Source: Marthasterias glacialis (Eukaryota > Echinodermata > Asteroidea > Forcipulatida > Asteriidae). Taken from it: a stretch of 64,000 bases of DNA. A program made the position numbers and the translations under genes. Below the pieces are notes generated by a model that made no database searches, was not told the origin of the DNA, and saw only the letters and a program-made list of their open reading frames with translations. This document shows, in pieces, positions 54,501 to 64,000 of the stretch. The DNA is taken from the NCBI GenBank assembly GCA_911728455.2, contig OU452240.1:1240001-1304000 (forward strand). The letters run 5' to 3'. Every line of letters starts with the position of its first letter. Position 1 is the stretch's first letter.

Positions 54501-57500
54501 GTTATCAGAAAAGTGATTTTGCCACTTTCTCATGGTCGCATTGACATGACATGACTAGAGTCGTTCACACTTCAACTTCAGTGCGCATGCACTTGCTCTT
54601 GGTTGAAACTTAATCATGTACAGACTTGCACAGTATGTGGTATACAAAGTACATTGCATTGGAGTTTCATACTTCAGCATAAGTTTCCACACTTTGAGAA
54701 GAGCTGGAAAGCAAACAAGGAACGGCATCTCCTACTTGTCTACATGTATATTTCACAGAACTTACACGTATGTTGGGCATAATTTTCAACCAAGCCCATC
54801 TCCAGGTCCCAGGTCACATGATCCACATGGTCACATTCAAATTCAAACAAACACACTTGTATTTCTTATACAATTTCCTGTCTAAAGACACCGGTGACCA
54901 ATTAGGGAGATGAGGTCATTAGAAAAGAGATGACCACACCCATTTTGGCCAAAATTTAGTTTTAGGTGTATAGAAACAGATTTACTCAAACCAAATAGTA
55001 CCCTTGTAATGTGTCCATCATATCTCAAAATGGCCAATGTGGCTAAAACTTGAAATTTAAGCTTTTCAGCCTTCATCACCTCCATACATACAACACTTCA
55101 TTTTGAAGGGGGTAGGGTTTAACCCACTGGGTGATCTGACTCGGTTTGACCCCAAGAATGAAGTATCAAACCTTTGTATCATAACACGGAAGTATACTTG
55201 TTGTTTGGTGTACATTATACAAGAAGCACGCCACCATCGGGTGTTTTCTAGGCACCATGCTAAATGCATCAAAATGCAACACAGTTGAAATTTAAAAAAA
55301 AACTGCTCACTGCATCAAAATGCAACACAGTTGAAATGAGAACCCTGCAGTGCTAACTGCAGCAAAAAGCAACACAGTTAAAATGAGAACCCTGCCGTGC
55401 TAACTACAGCAAAAAGCAACACGGTTGAAAAGAGAACCTTGCTAACTACAGGAAAAATGCAAGAGAGGATTCTGTTGCGTTGTGAAGTGAGCTGGTTTAC
55501 ACCATCCTTTGCACTGGGCACTTAACCTTGCTAAATGCAGCAATATGCATTGAAGTTTTCAGGGGAACCGGATTTCACATGGACATGTCAAGGCCATGTA
55601 GAACCACAGTGCAACAGAGTATGGGATTTGAGCTGACAGCTAAATGCAACAAAAACTACAACAACCTTTACTATTTGTCGCATTTTGTTGTATTTGGCAG
55701 GGACCCACAGCCAACGAATCCTGAATCCTAATCTTTGAATTATGACCTTGTTGTCGTCAGGTTTGAAATTTAACATCTGAAGAAGGGCCGGGCCATTTAG
55801 TAAGGCGCTTCTGAACAAAAATGCATATTTTTTTATTTTGGCCGCAAAACCCGGTTAACATGTTGACTAGCTACAATAATCGTAACTCTCGGTCATGTCC
55901 CTACGACTGTCGGGAAGATCGAGGGTTTCGATTATCGCAACTCTGTGTTGACTTTCTTGGATCTCAGCGATTTGGTTTGGTACTTCAAAGTACATTGACG
56001 TTCTGCAGTTTTTCTACCATCCTTGCAAAGCGTGGCAAATCAAGAGTCACGACTTTGCGAGTTTGACCAAAGACGGTTTCAAAATTTCTCCCACTTTGTA
56101 GTAATTTTAAATTATTGTGCTTTGTGACCTTTACCCGCATGGTTTTCCTTCCTCCATATTAAAAAAACAAGATCCGATTACAAATACAGTTACAGACAAA
56201 CATCAGTTTCCACTTGACCTTTTTTTATGCGTGTCGCAATCTACATATCATGAGAATCATAAGTAATACGGGAAAGCCCGGCCAAAAAATCAAAAAGAAA
56301 ACAAGAGGTCTACAGCAAACTTTAGAAGCCCATGCAAAATAATATTTGTAATAAAGCATGGCAATTTCTGGCTATCTTTGCTTTCCATATTTTTGTGTTA
56401 AGAAATAATTTTTCCATGTTTTGTAAAAACAACTTAAAATGAAACAGATGTGACTGGGTAAACAAAGTTATTAAATTGGAATGGATTGCTGTAAAAGATG
56501 TGCACGGCTTTTTTTAATTAATATCAGCAGAATTTAAAACGAATGAAATGCTCAAAATAGACGGAATTCGATTATACAGACCGCAACGTCATTGTGTTGT
56601 GAAAATGTCACACGAGATTCCCATGCCATGCACAATGCATACAACCCATTGTGTACACAACGCTACATAAGGTTCCAGTACACAACAATGTGCATGTACA
56701 TGTACAATTACACGCATTTTTCTCACTAAATTTACCGGTGATTTTTCCCCCAAATCCTCTTTCCCTTCGTCGTAATCCTCCTCTTCGTCGTCCCAGTGAT
56801 ATCCATTAAAGTGTTCCTCTTCATGCTTGGGTATTTTCACGACTTTCACGGGCACATAATTCTTCCGTTTTCGCGGGGATTTCTTGGCCAAGACGCCAAC
56901 AGCTACACGCCGTGCCACACCCGTTCTTCCCTCGGAATTCACGGCGAGTGACGATTGGTTCCCGTTGGAAGGAAATTGTACGCCACCCGTGGGTGAATCT
57001 TCCATAATTCTGGTCCAATTTGGCTCATTTTAACACCAATACAAACATGATTTCCAGTCTAACATGGGCGTAGTATTTCCAAGTCGCAGAACAAAGGCCT
57101 AAGAATTTTCTCGTGGTTTTTAAATTGCGGTGGCCATATTGAAATTTGGGCATTTAAATTGTACCACGCATGCCCAGAAAGGTTACCGGGCAGGTTGATT
57201 TGACGCGATTGGTCGTGAAAAGTCGAATCTGTGGACCAATCAAATTTGAGTAGGTCGCGGTATTGACCAATCACAATCGTGCACGCAGTTCCCGTACGAA
57301 TATTTTTGCGGGAAAGAGGAGATTTTGCATAATGTAAGAACACGGTCATTAATTTGCACATGTTTTAATTTTTAAAACCCAATTTTTTTTAATATTTAGG
57401 ATGTGTCTCAGATTTTTAAAAATAACTATCTTTAAGGGGGTTGATGATAGTTTCGAATTTTTCCCAAATGCATTATTAATCTAATTCAATATCAAATGAA

Positions 57501-60500
57501 CATAATTTATTAAGAATTTTTTTGTAGGGTATGCTAATTAGACAAGGTTTTAAATATGATTGACATTAGACCTTGAACGTTTTTTTCCATTTTGAATAGT
57601 TATCATAAATATTTCTATTGTGATTTGTAGAAATATGAGTAATAAATATATCAACGTAAATTCTAAATTATGTAAGATTTATTTTGTATTAAGTTTGTTA
57701 CATAAACTAATAAAACTAAGTTTTGTGTTGGAGCAATTCATGCACAGTGAGTAATTTGACATAAACTTTCTTTATAAAAATTATTTATTAATTAAAATGT
57801 TTTAATGTTTTTTTCAAACCAAATATTGATCATTCTTTCGTCAGACATTCAACTTTGTTTTTGAAAAAAAGGTGGGAGGGACTGGGTAGCGCACCAAACT
57901 TTTCAGTGTTTTTTTTATGGCACTAAAAAACAAAAGAGGAAATGAACTGATCAAATTTATTTGATGCAAGTTTTTTTCCCGAACCCAACACACACTAGAC
58001 AGCTGGGGTGTGAATGGCCATTTTATTGCGTAAGTGGCCTACCTTATGCACCAAATGTAGTGCACGTAGACTTAAAGTTTTGTGAAATTGGCTGCTGGAA
58101 CAGACCTTGTTCCCATACTTGTGCATTTCACTGCAGGGTGGGACACTTTGGCTTTGCCCAATTTCATCAAACTGTTTACCTCACAGAAAGAGTATGCTCA
58201 ACCCAATGTGCATTTCATAAACGATCGAGAAAATTTGACAGTACGTGTGCGCATTCACACTGGATTTGCAATGTGCGTCACTCGTCTGCTTAACAAGAAC
58301 CACCGGCAAGCTAGCGTGATTTTTGCTTTGCTTACAGGTTAGCAGCGTTAATGAAACAGAAACTGTGCTAAGGGCCGGCCAGTAAGCATTCAAATTGGGA
58401 CCTGATCAGTGGAGTAATCACACATTATCATTGGGGGGGGGGGGGGGGGGGGGAAGCGAGGGAAGCAAGATCACTTGGGGGGCTATTTAATCACACTGTA
58501 TCGAACCATTCATTTATGAATTTATTTGATCTTATTTGGAGGCAATGGGGGGGGGGGAGAAAGGGGGAAAGGGTTCTGATCCCCCTCCCCCTCCCCCTCC
58601 CCCCCCACCCCCGGTTTACACCCTTAGCCCTGTTCCTGTATACCTCGTGAAATTCAAGATAATAAATAACGACTCAAAGACACAAAGGCAGAAATTATTT
58701 TATTATTTCAAAAAACAAATCCAGACCAAGCACTTGTCATTTCTATTCTACTTCAGGCAACAACTTTATCATCCACTACACAATACGATCATCCACACAC
58801 AGCAACTTCATTATCAACACAATAATTATCTGAGAAGAGTTTACCATAAATTCTATTTTATTCTCTATCTACACAATAGTTCTTAACCTCAACTGATATT
58901 GTTGTACTTCACACAAGATTTGTAATATCCAGCCATAAGTAAGCATGTCATGGACGTCCACACAATATTCTCAATATCCACACAACATCCATCCGATATT
59001 CTGAAAACCACCTTACAGTGCAAAAACGTTGTATCTCCTGAAATAGCACTGATGTCACACTCGAGTTTGAAAGTGTCAAAACATCGTATCTTGCTTAAAA
59101 TAATCCAGATGCACACACAGAACCAATCAAGGCAGAGATACAACATTTTTGCACGGAGTATTTTCGTGTTTAAAAAAAGTGCCCCAATGGCAACTCTGAT
59201 GTTGAAACCTGAAGGAGATCAAAACAAAACACGACAACTTTTCTTCATGTGCATTTCCGTGCGCGATACAACATTTTTCCACTGACACAAAAAAAATACT
59301 CAATATCCATTATCCACTCAGAGCAAAATTCCGCAATAAAAAAAAGTGCCATGAAATTTTGCCTCAATGGCAACTTTGAAGTTGGAATCTGAAAGAAATC
59401 AAAACAAAATACGACAAGTCTTACCTCTTGACAATATTTCTGGACATCGTTCAAGTACCCGTTAAGATCTTCATTGAGCCGTTCTAACTGAAGCACGCAC
59501 TTAGCATATTTCTCTTTGAAATTCAACGCCGACATCTGGTTCATGGATTGCTGGGGATATCAATCCGAAATAACAGCTTAATTATACAAATTCACTGAGC
59601 AGAGAAAACTCATGCTTACCAAAAACTGGTCACCAGCCACAAATTTTTGTGATACATGTTGCGTTTGACTGGTCCCACGCCTGTTTTTGCTTAGTAAGTA
59701 AATTCAATAAGCGAAAGGCTGTCTGAATTGGCGGCTGCGGCTGTTGCTAAGGAAGCCTTAGCTTCAATGCATGTTGACATGGTGTTTCAGCCTCAGCCGC
59801 TAATTCGAAACAGCCAAAGTTTTGAACAAGAAGCTCTATGACAATGGGCCCGAGTTTCTATAGACCTTTCTACTGATGATAAACAAACCGCGCTGGTTGG
59901 CATGGACGGCCAAATGTAGCAAAGCAATCAAGTCTTGTTGACAGACGTTGTGACCAAACTCAACATTTTTTGCAAACTTTTTATTTAAAGAAAATACATC
60001 CCATTATTGGTTGGTTTGTTTCCAACAAATTCTACATTTTTTTGAATATCTGGGTAACATTTGTGCAAACTGTGATTATCTGTTTTTGCTTTGCATTGAT
60101 GGCTCCCCGTAGTTTCTCCATCTTGGTTGGCAAAAACTTCGGCGGTGACGTTGCAAAAGAAATGTCTATAAACTTTCATCAGGTTAATATAACTAGATTA
60201 AACTGAACTCATTTTAATACTAACTGGCTATATATAATCCATGTTCAATTAACCACAACTTGTTTAGTATAACTTAAAAATTAATCACCATATTGCTTAT
60301 CAGATACATCTGAGCTGGTTACAATGTAATATATAAATAAACTTGTTTAAACTAACATTATACTAACTAGCAATAAACCAGTTTATAATCTAACCATAAC
60401 CAGTTTATAATCTAACCATAACCAGTTTATAATCTAACCATAACCAGGTTAATTCTACTCACCATCCTCTCAGCCTCTGTATTTTTGTCTTTCAGCTCTT

Positions 60501-63500
60501 GTAAGAGTTCCTTCTTGAAACTTAGTATCTTGGATACTTTGGTCTAAATTAACGAAATCAAAACTTTACGTTAAAAATGATACAAAATACTAAATTTTCA
60601 CTTCCATATATGAGGTCTACGCAGCATTTGAACTTTGAATGGCTACAGTACCAAGGACAAATTCCATTTTCAAATTACAGTTTTCATTTTGAGTTTTCTT
60701 TACAGTTAAAGTTCAAACTTTCTTTGCATAATCCAGGGGCGAGTTACATAGAGCTGCTCAAGCACACAAATTTGCTAAGCACAGAACATTTGTGCTTAAC
60801 AGAGGCAGGTTACCAGCCAATACACCATAGCATGCATTGTTCTGGTGACTGGTTCCCTATTGAATTTTGCTTAGCAGATTTTAAGTTCTAAGCATTATTC
60901 CTGTTTTGCTAATAGACCATGTAACCTTTGTTTGCAAAAAAGTGACCGTGTACATTCCAGGGCCTTTCTGGCAGGCAAGATACTGCACAGGTCATAAGGG
61001 AAATTTTTACATTTTGTGTCATAATTTCCACATAAATTCAAGAGTTATAAAAGTAACAATTGTAAACGTTTTGCAATGTGCCCTCTTTCTTCACATCAAA
61101 CGTTGATGCAATCTCAATGAAAATAAGATTTGATGTCATCTTTCATTGAGCTGTGTACAAATCGTGCCTGCAGGAAGTCCAGGCTCTGTGGCTCTTTTCT
61201 AAGCATGTGATGTCACAGGTCGTATGGTCTGTAGCAGATCTTCATAACTGGTCCCAGGACCTAATTTCATACAGCTTTCAAAACAATTACTAAGCACATA
61301 AAAATCTAGTCTGGCACTAGCATATTTTACGAAATCGAACCCAGGGCCGAATTTCATTAGAGCTGCTTAAGCAGTGAATATTGCTTAACAGTTTTCTACT
61401 AAGCAGAAATGAGCAGGATACCTGTCATAACATTGCACGTGTGACATGGTAGTTTGGCTGGTAACCTTATTTTGGCAAGCATAATTTTCTTGTACTTAGC
61501 TACTTTTTGTGCTTTAAGCAGCTCTATGAAATTGGGCCCATATCTTAAGAATCACTCTTACCACAAGAACCAGGAATTTGACAGGGAATCCACCCAGCGT
61601 CTTCTCGTCTCCTTGAAGCTTCCCCCTGAGCGGGGACATTCCCAACATCGGATCATTCCCAAGACTAGGGGAGTGTAAACCGTCCAACGTTATCCTGGAT
61701 TTTCAAATCAAGATTCTCAGAAATTTCATCAGGGGTAGTTTCAATAAATACCATACAGAAATCAATTTTTATAAGACAACTTTGCGAAAATCCTCAAAGT
61801 GCTTTACAATGCATTAAAACTTTTTTTAAAACGTAAGTATCAAGACTAAAAGTCGTAACGAAACATAATAATAAAAAAATAAAAGAGGTCTTAATTTTGG
61901 ACGAAGGTTCAAAGGTCATCATACCTCGGTGGGGAGAACAGACTCGGTCTCGGCCGTTGTTTCTGTAGGAAGGCGGATAAAGGCATCGTGTCCTGTGGCT
62001 CTTGGCCCTGAAAAAAGAAAAGAAAAATCGCCGCTGTCAGTGAGTTTAGGGAGGGGAAAATGGGACAAGAAGTGTCCTTTGAGGAGCATTAATTTGGGGT
62101 CAACCATTTACAACAAATATTTACAAAGGGGAACTTTTGGGGGGACACTAGGTGGCAGCAGACTTGTATTCTGAGATTTTTTTTTTTTTTTTTCATTTGC
62201 AAAATGTCAGCTACCAGGGGGTCTGGTTTTGCCAGTATTTGAAATGTATTTATTTATGTGGCTCTTAATTTTGTGGCTCTTTGTGTAAACTCAATTAATG
62301 TTTTTATGTTTTTATATCATGTTTAAGTCTTTACTATTTTTACGTAATTGTAAATTGTAATTTTCAATGATTTTTTTAGTGACATTTTATAAGCCCTAAG
62401 CTGTCATTGTTTTTAATACGGAGCTGTCCAACCAAACCAATTATTAAGGATAAATAACGTTTTTTTTTAATTGAATTGAATTGAATTGATGTGTGCATGC
62501 TCAGAACTACGTACATTACAGAAAACCATCCAGTATGTCTGCTGCCACCTATAGTCCCCACTGACTTTATATAAATTGTAGGTGAAACAAAATCCCCATT
62601 CTTTATACTTACCAAAACCTCCGTGTCGAGGATCGTATGAGTGCCGATGTTATGCCGGTCAAAGGTCACTCTATACGTGGCATTCTGGGTGTCAATTGCA
62701 TCAATCTGACCGGTGAACAGCCCGTCATGGGGTCGCCGTAAACGAGCTTTTCAAAAATGCAAACATTTTAAAGTTAAAAAGTGGGTACATCAAGCCGTCC
62801 TTAAAGGGCAAGAGAAAAGACCAACATTGAATTAGAGTATCAGAGTTTCTTCAAGCTAATTTAATCACAGTTTTTCTGATTTTAGTAATGGGCAAAAAGA
62901 ATCAGAAATCAGACTGAAGTAGGAAGAATATCATGCCTGCATAAAACGGAGGAATTTGGAGGATATGAGAGGGTCTCTCGCCAAAAACACTTCGAGGTTA
63001 GAATTAAGGAATACTTAGTGATGACATTTTAGACTTTTCATGTACTATTAAAGCCATTATACACTATTGGTAAAGTGTCTGAAAATACTTCCATACCTTA
63101 TGAGCATCAAGAGTTATTTCATAAAATCAACCTGCGAAAGTTTCAGCTCATTTCATTGCTTCCTTTACGAGAAAACAATACAAAGTCATTCAGCGTTTTT
63201 GTATTCATTCTAACAGCTGGAGTTTTCCTCTCATGAGACGAAAAATCATTTGTGGATCTTATTTCACTAATTATTTGAAAACGATAACACATCAGACAGA
63301 AATATTTCACAGGAAGTTTTCTACCATCATCATCTCTATACCATGTAAGTAATGTGCAAATCTGTGAACATTTTCTTTTTCGGTGTTCCCAAAAGTGAAT
63401 ATGGGCTTATGTGCAGTGCCAGTTTTCAGATTGGTCAATGCAATCACGGGCGGAGCCTAACGGACTCCTAAAAAATAGTTACCCGTGACTTTGGTTCCGA

Positions 63501-63646
63501 TGACCAGAGGGAGAGGTATTTCTTTTGGAAGATCTTTCAGTTCAGTCTCATCAAGCTCGCTGGATTTCCTTTGCTGGAGCAATCTCAGACGCCGTCTCTT
63601 TGCTTCCAGCGCCGCTCTCTCCTCTGCGAAAAACGCCGGGGAACAT
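51497..63646 (-). CDS. LIN9: LIN9, MuvB/DREAM complex subunit; C-terminal nine exons (5'-partial)
   Basis: LIN9 is a core MuvB subunit that works with RB-like proteins, E2F-DP or B-MYB to repress or activate cell-cycle genes in the nucleus. Exons, 5' to 3' on the minus strand: 63483-63646, 62613-62746, 61925-62007, 61562-61694, 60463-60543, 59425-59550, 53888-54067, 52488-52582, 51497-51599. Sum 1,099 nt: one leading base, 365 codons and a stop, all phases matching. Near-identical motifs to human LIN9: CSPAFFAEER, RLRLLQQRK, EIPLPLVIGTKVT, HDGLFTGQIDA, NATYRVTFDR, LGGFPVKFL, NTEAERM, NVEIHIAHIQSGMSQMGN. The DIRP N-terminal part (about 170 residues in human) lies beyond the window end. Confidence 0.97.
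51600..52487 (-). other. LIN9 last intron, with ~118-bp minisatellite
   Basis: Units at about 51985-52410 share CCAATCTTATCAGAGTCCAA, TTTGGGTGTTGAGT and GTACTGTACCCCCAAACCAC, about 3.5 copies. 51825-51975 is a separate repeat (CAGCAATTGCTGTGGTGCCC). Confidence 0.8.
52488..52582 (-). CDS. LIN9: LIN9 exon: SLNESLDEIKKKIDPSN
   Basis: 95 nt, phase 0 in, 2 out. Acceptor ttttacag; donor gtgagt. Two related ~118-bp minisatellites lie in the introns on its two sides. Confidence 0.95.
52583..53887 (-). other. LIN9 intron, with a second related minisatellite
   Basis: About 52975-53330 holds three ~118-bp units (GACTGCATGAGTAAACTGAT, CAGGCATACCACCATAATCA, CAGTTTGGGTGTTGAGTTAC). They share TTTGGGTGTTGAGTTACC with the array on the other side of exon 52488-52582. 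Confidence 0.8.
53888..54067 (-). CDS. LIN9: LIN9 exon: APEQGLPP...LTSLMLQIK
   Basis: 180 nt, phase 0-0. IAPEQGLPPLSEPTADRLQ, then QMVHDANLALG and LNDLIASLTSLMLQIK. Acceptor ggtttag; donor gtgtgt. Its phase 0 start would also accept the 56,736-57,005 candidate first exon. Confidence 0.95.
54143..54470. mobile_element. MITE, AGCAAGTTCGATCAA family, copy 2 (interrupted)
   Basis: GAGCAAGTTCGATCAAAGAC, then CGCAACCAGC, then an inserted element, then AACCAGCCTATCGAGGTTGG. The uninterrupted equivalent at 29125-29140 reads GCAACCAGCCTATCG. The right terminus is unclear. Confidence 0.7.
54250..54426. mobile_element. MITE, CAGGCCTCGATC family, copy 2 (nested)
   Basis: CAGGCCTCGATCTTAAG at the left, GTTAAGATCAAGGCCT at the right; the AACCAGC target appears on both sides. 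Confidence 0.85.
56736..57005 (-). CDS. Candidate first coding exon inside a LIN9 intron (unrecognised protein N-terminus)
   Basis: ATG-initiated open frame of exactly 90 codons up to a donor (CCG|gtaaattt), phase 0. It starts MEDSPTGGVQFPSNGNQ, has a nuclear-localisation-like KKSPRKRKN, and an acidic stretch DDEEEDYDEGKEDLGEKSP. It sits between LIN9 exons 59425-59550 and 53888-54067 on the same strand, just downstream of a promoter-like block. I do not recognise the protein. It could be an alternative LIN9 start (in frame with 53888-54067) or exon 1 of a nested gene that might continue at 48,531. The coding look is convincing; the transcript structure is unknown. Confidence 0.55.
57208..57316 (-). 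promoter_or_regulatory. CCAAT-box/E2F-like promoter block
   Basis: Three CCAAT boxes at 57267-57271 (+), 57236-57240 (+) and 57208-57212 (-), spaced about 31 and 28 bp. An E2F-like TTCCCGCAAA (minus strand) lies at about 57305-57315. This arrangement, with NF-Y boxes about 30 bp apart plus E2F, is typical of cell-cycle gene promoters (known). It lies 200-310 bp upstream of the ATG at 57005. Confidence 0.55.
57317..59424 (-). other. LIN9 intron, part
   Basis: AT-rich, with a run of about 21 G at 58434-58453 and a C-rich tract at 58580-58612. No exon recognised. Confidence 0.5.
59425..59550 (-). CDS. LIN9: LIN9 exon: LQLERLNEDLN coiled coil
   Basis: 126 nt, phase 0-0. Contains FKEKYAKCVLQLERLNEDLN and DVQKYCQE, matching the human LELEQLNKDLN and QQYCYE. 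Acceptor tccccag; donor gtaaga. Confidence 0.96.
59551..60462 (-). other. LIN9 intron
   Basis: Contains a palindrome about 59722-59815 (GGCGGCTGCGGCTGTTGC / CAGCCGCTAATTCGAAACAG) and a 22-bp tandem repeat at 60378-60447 (AACCAGTTTATAATCTAACC, about 3 units). Confidence 0.65.
60463..60543 (-). CDS. LIN9: LIN9 exon: coiled-coil start
   Basis: 81 nt, phase 0-0: TKVSKILSFKKELLQELKDK then NTEAERM. Human has VTRLSKILMIKKEH and NTEAEKL. Acceptor aatttag; donor gtgagt. Confidence 0.95.
60544..61561 (-). other. LIN9 intron with fold-back MITEs
   Basis: About 61335-61540 is a CCAATTTCAT-family fold-back MITE (GGCCGAATTTCATTAGAGCT / AGCTCTATGAAATTGGGCCC). About 60735-60900 is a decayed relative. Confidence 0.65.
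61562..61694 (-). CDS. LIN9: LIN9 exon: LGNDPMLG...LGGFPVKFL
   Basis: 133 nt, phase 2 in, 0 out. Acceptor aaatccag, donor gtaaga. Contains SLGNDPMLGMSPLRGKL and TLGGFPVKFLVLV. Confidence 0.95.
61925..62007 (-). CDS. LIN9: LIN9 exon: DTMPLSAFLQKQRPR
   Basis: 83 nt, phase 0 in, 2 out. It encodes GQEPQDTMPLSAFLQKQ then PSLFSPPR, matching the human HETMPIAAFGQKQRPS segment. Acceptor ttttttcag; donor gtatga. Confidence 0.95.
62130..62570. mobile_element. CACTAGGTGGCAGCAGAC MITE split by an AT-rich insertion
   Basis: Left GACACTAGGTGGCAGCAGAC, right GTCTGCTGCCACCTATAGTC. The ~300-bp interior ends in TTGAATTGAATTGAATTGAT and looks like the 3' end of a non-LTR retroposon. Confidence 0.6.
62613..62746 (-). 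CDS. LIN9: LIN9 exon: Tudor-like core
   Basis: 134 nt; RLRRPHDGLFTGQIDAIDTQ and NATYRVTFDRHNIGTHTI. Donor gtaagt. The acceptor is weak (ttgaaaag, little pyrimidine tract), but frame and homology fix it. Confidence 0.96.
63048..63409. mobile_element. Divergent AAAGCCCCAG-family MITE, copy 4
   Basis: Shares TACGAGAAAACAATACAAAG-like, TCATGAGACGAAAAATCATT and AGGAAGTTTTCTACCATCAT segments with copies 1-3. The termini have decayed. It ends 74 bp before LIN9 exon 63483-63646. Confidence 0.65.
63483..63646 (-). CDS. LIN9: LIN9 exon: CSPAFFAEER...IGTKVT
   Basis: 164 nt, phase 2 in, phase 1 out. Acceptor ttgtcag, donor gtaact. It carries the helical Arg-rich EAKRRRLRLLQQRK and EIPLPLVIGTKVT. It continues the DIRP region encoded upstream. 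Confidence 0.96.
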
Positions 63647-64000
63647 CTGACAATCAAATAATAAAAAAAATGTAACCTTTAACACAGATTCTAGCAAAAT
63701 GAAAAATCCTTCAGCTGAGATTTGGCCCTGGGAAAGACCTGAAAGATGTATAACAATAAAAGTTTAAAAATGTAACCTTTAGGGGAAATTCTAGCAACAA
63801 AATATGTCCCTCATGTCAGGTTATGGAAAGCCCAAACAAAAGCAAAGGAAAAGACTTCACGTCTCAGGATTGTGTGCCTCTTGGGAAAACGGGGAACACG
63901 GTTCTCAAATAAGGCCATCCCAACCTTTCAGGGGCGGGGTGGGGTTTCCCTTGATTTAATGAGGTAGACCTACTTCCAGGTCGACAGCTTTGAATGTTTT
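63647..64000 (-). other. LIN9 intron to window end
   Basis: No upstream LIN9 exon (DIRP region) is visible in this stretch. TGTAACCTTTA occurs twice (about 63672 and 63771), as does ATTCTAGCAA, a short local duplication. Confidence 0.55.

Larger units (their letters stand above)
54068..56735 (-). other. LIN9 intron, part
   Basis: Contains a nested MITE pair (54143-54470), a ~50-bp tandem repeat (55263-55460, phrase AAATGCAACACAGTTGAAAT, about 4 copies), and AT-rich DNA. Confidence 0.6.

Noticed and set aside
58536..58886. Open frame with a long Pro run
   Set aside because: It is driven by a C-rich low-complexity tract; no splice or coding evidence.

Overview
This window is metazoan nuclear DNA: spliced genes with GT/AG introns, AATAAA polyadenylation signals, tRNA-derived SINEs and very many short inverted-repeat (MITE-like) elements. 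Gene content (a leucine-rich-repeat glycoprotein-hormone-type receptor, LIN9) and the density of small fold-back elements fit a marine deuterostome invertebrate, most likely an echinoderm. That placement is inferred from style and was not tested.

Positions 1-35,930 (+ strand) hold the 3' part of one large gene for an LGR, a leucine-rich-repeat GPCR of the glycoprotein hormone/bursicon receptor family. I resolve 14 exons with fully compatible phases: 11 exons carrying 15 LRRs (7,624-25,344; the last also carries the start of the hinge), two hinge exons, and one 2.2-kb terminal exon (33,039-35,230) with the whole seven-helix domain plus a tail of about 445 residues ending in a class I PDZ-ligand-like ESVV. 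The signal peptide and first LRRs lie upstream of the window or were not recognisable. The introns are full of MITEs, fold-back elements and minisatellites.

The intron just before the 7TM exon carries a 3.7-kb array of a ~55-bp repeat. Each typical unit contains a splice-acceptor-like and a splice-donor-like sequence that bracket an open 36-nt segment. That segment is phase-compatible with both flanking LGR exons.

Positions 36,000-51,000 lie between two convergent genes. They hold SINEs, MITEs (one hAT-like with a perfect 8-bp target duplication), a 16-bp minisatellite and a short telomere-like tract. Two weak minus-strand candidate exons (48,429-48,531 and 46,347-46,467) also lie here.

Positions 51,060-63,646 (- strand) hold the 3' nine coding exons of LIN9, a subunit of the MuvB/DREAM cell-cycle transcription complex. 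The N-terminal exons, including most of the DIRP region, lie beyond 64,000. Inside a LIN9 intron is a strong 90-codon minus-strand first exon (56,736-57,005). A promoter-like block with three spaced CCAAT boxes and an E2F-like site sits just upstream of it. It is either an alternative LIN9 start or the first exon of an unrecognised nested gene.

The two main genes show no functional link. They are transcribed tail to tail.
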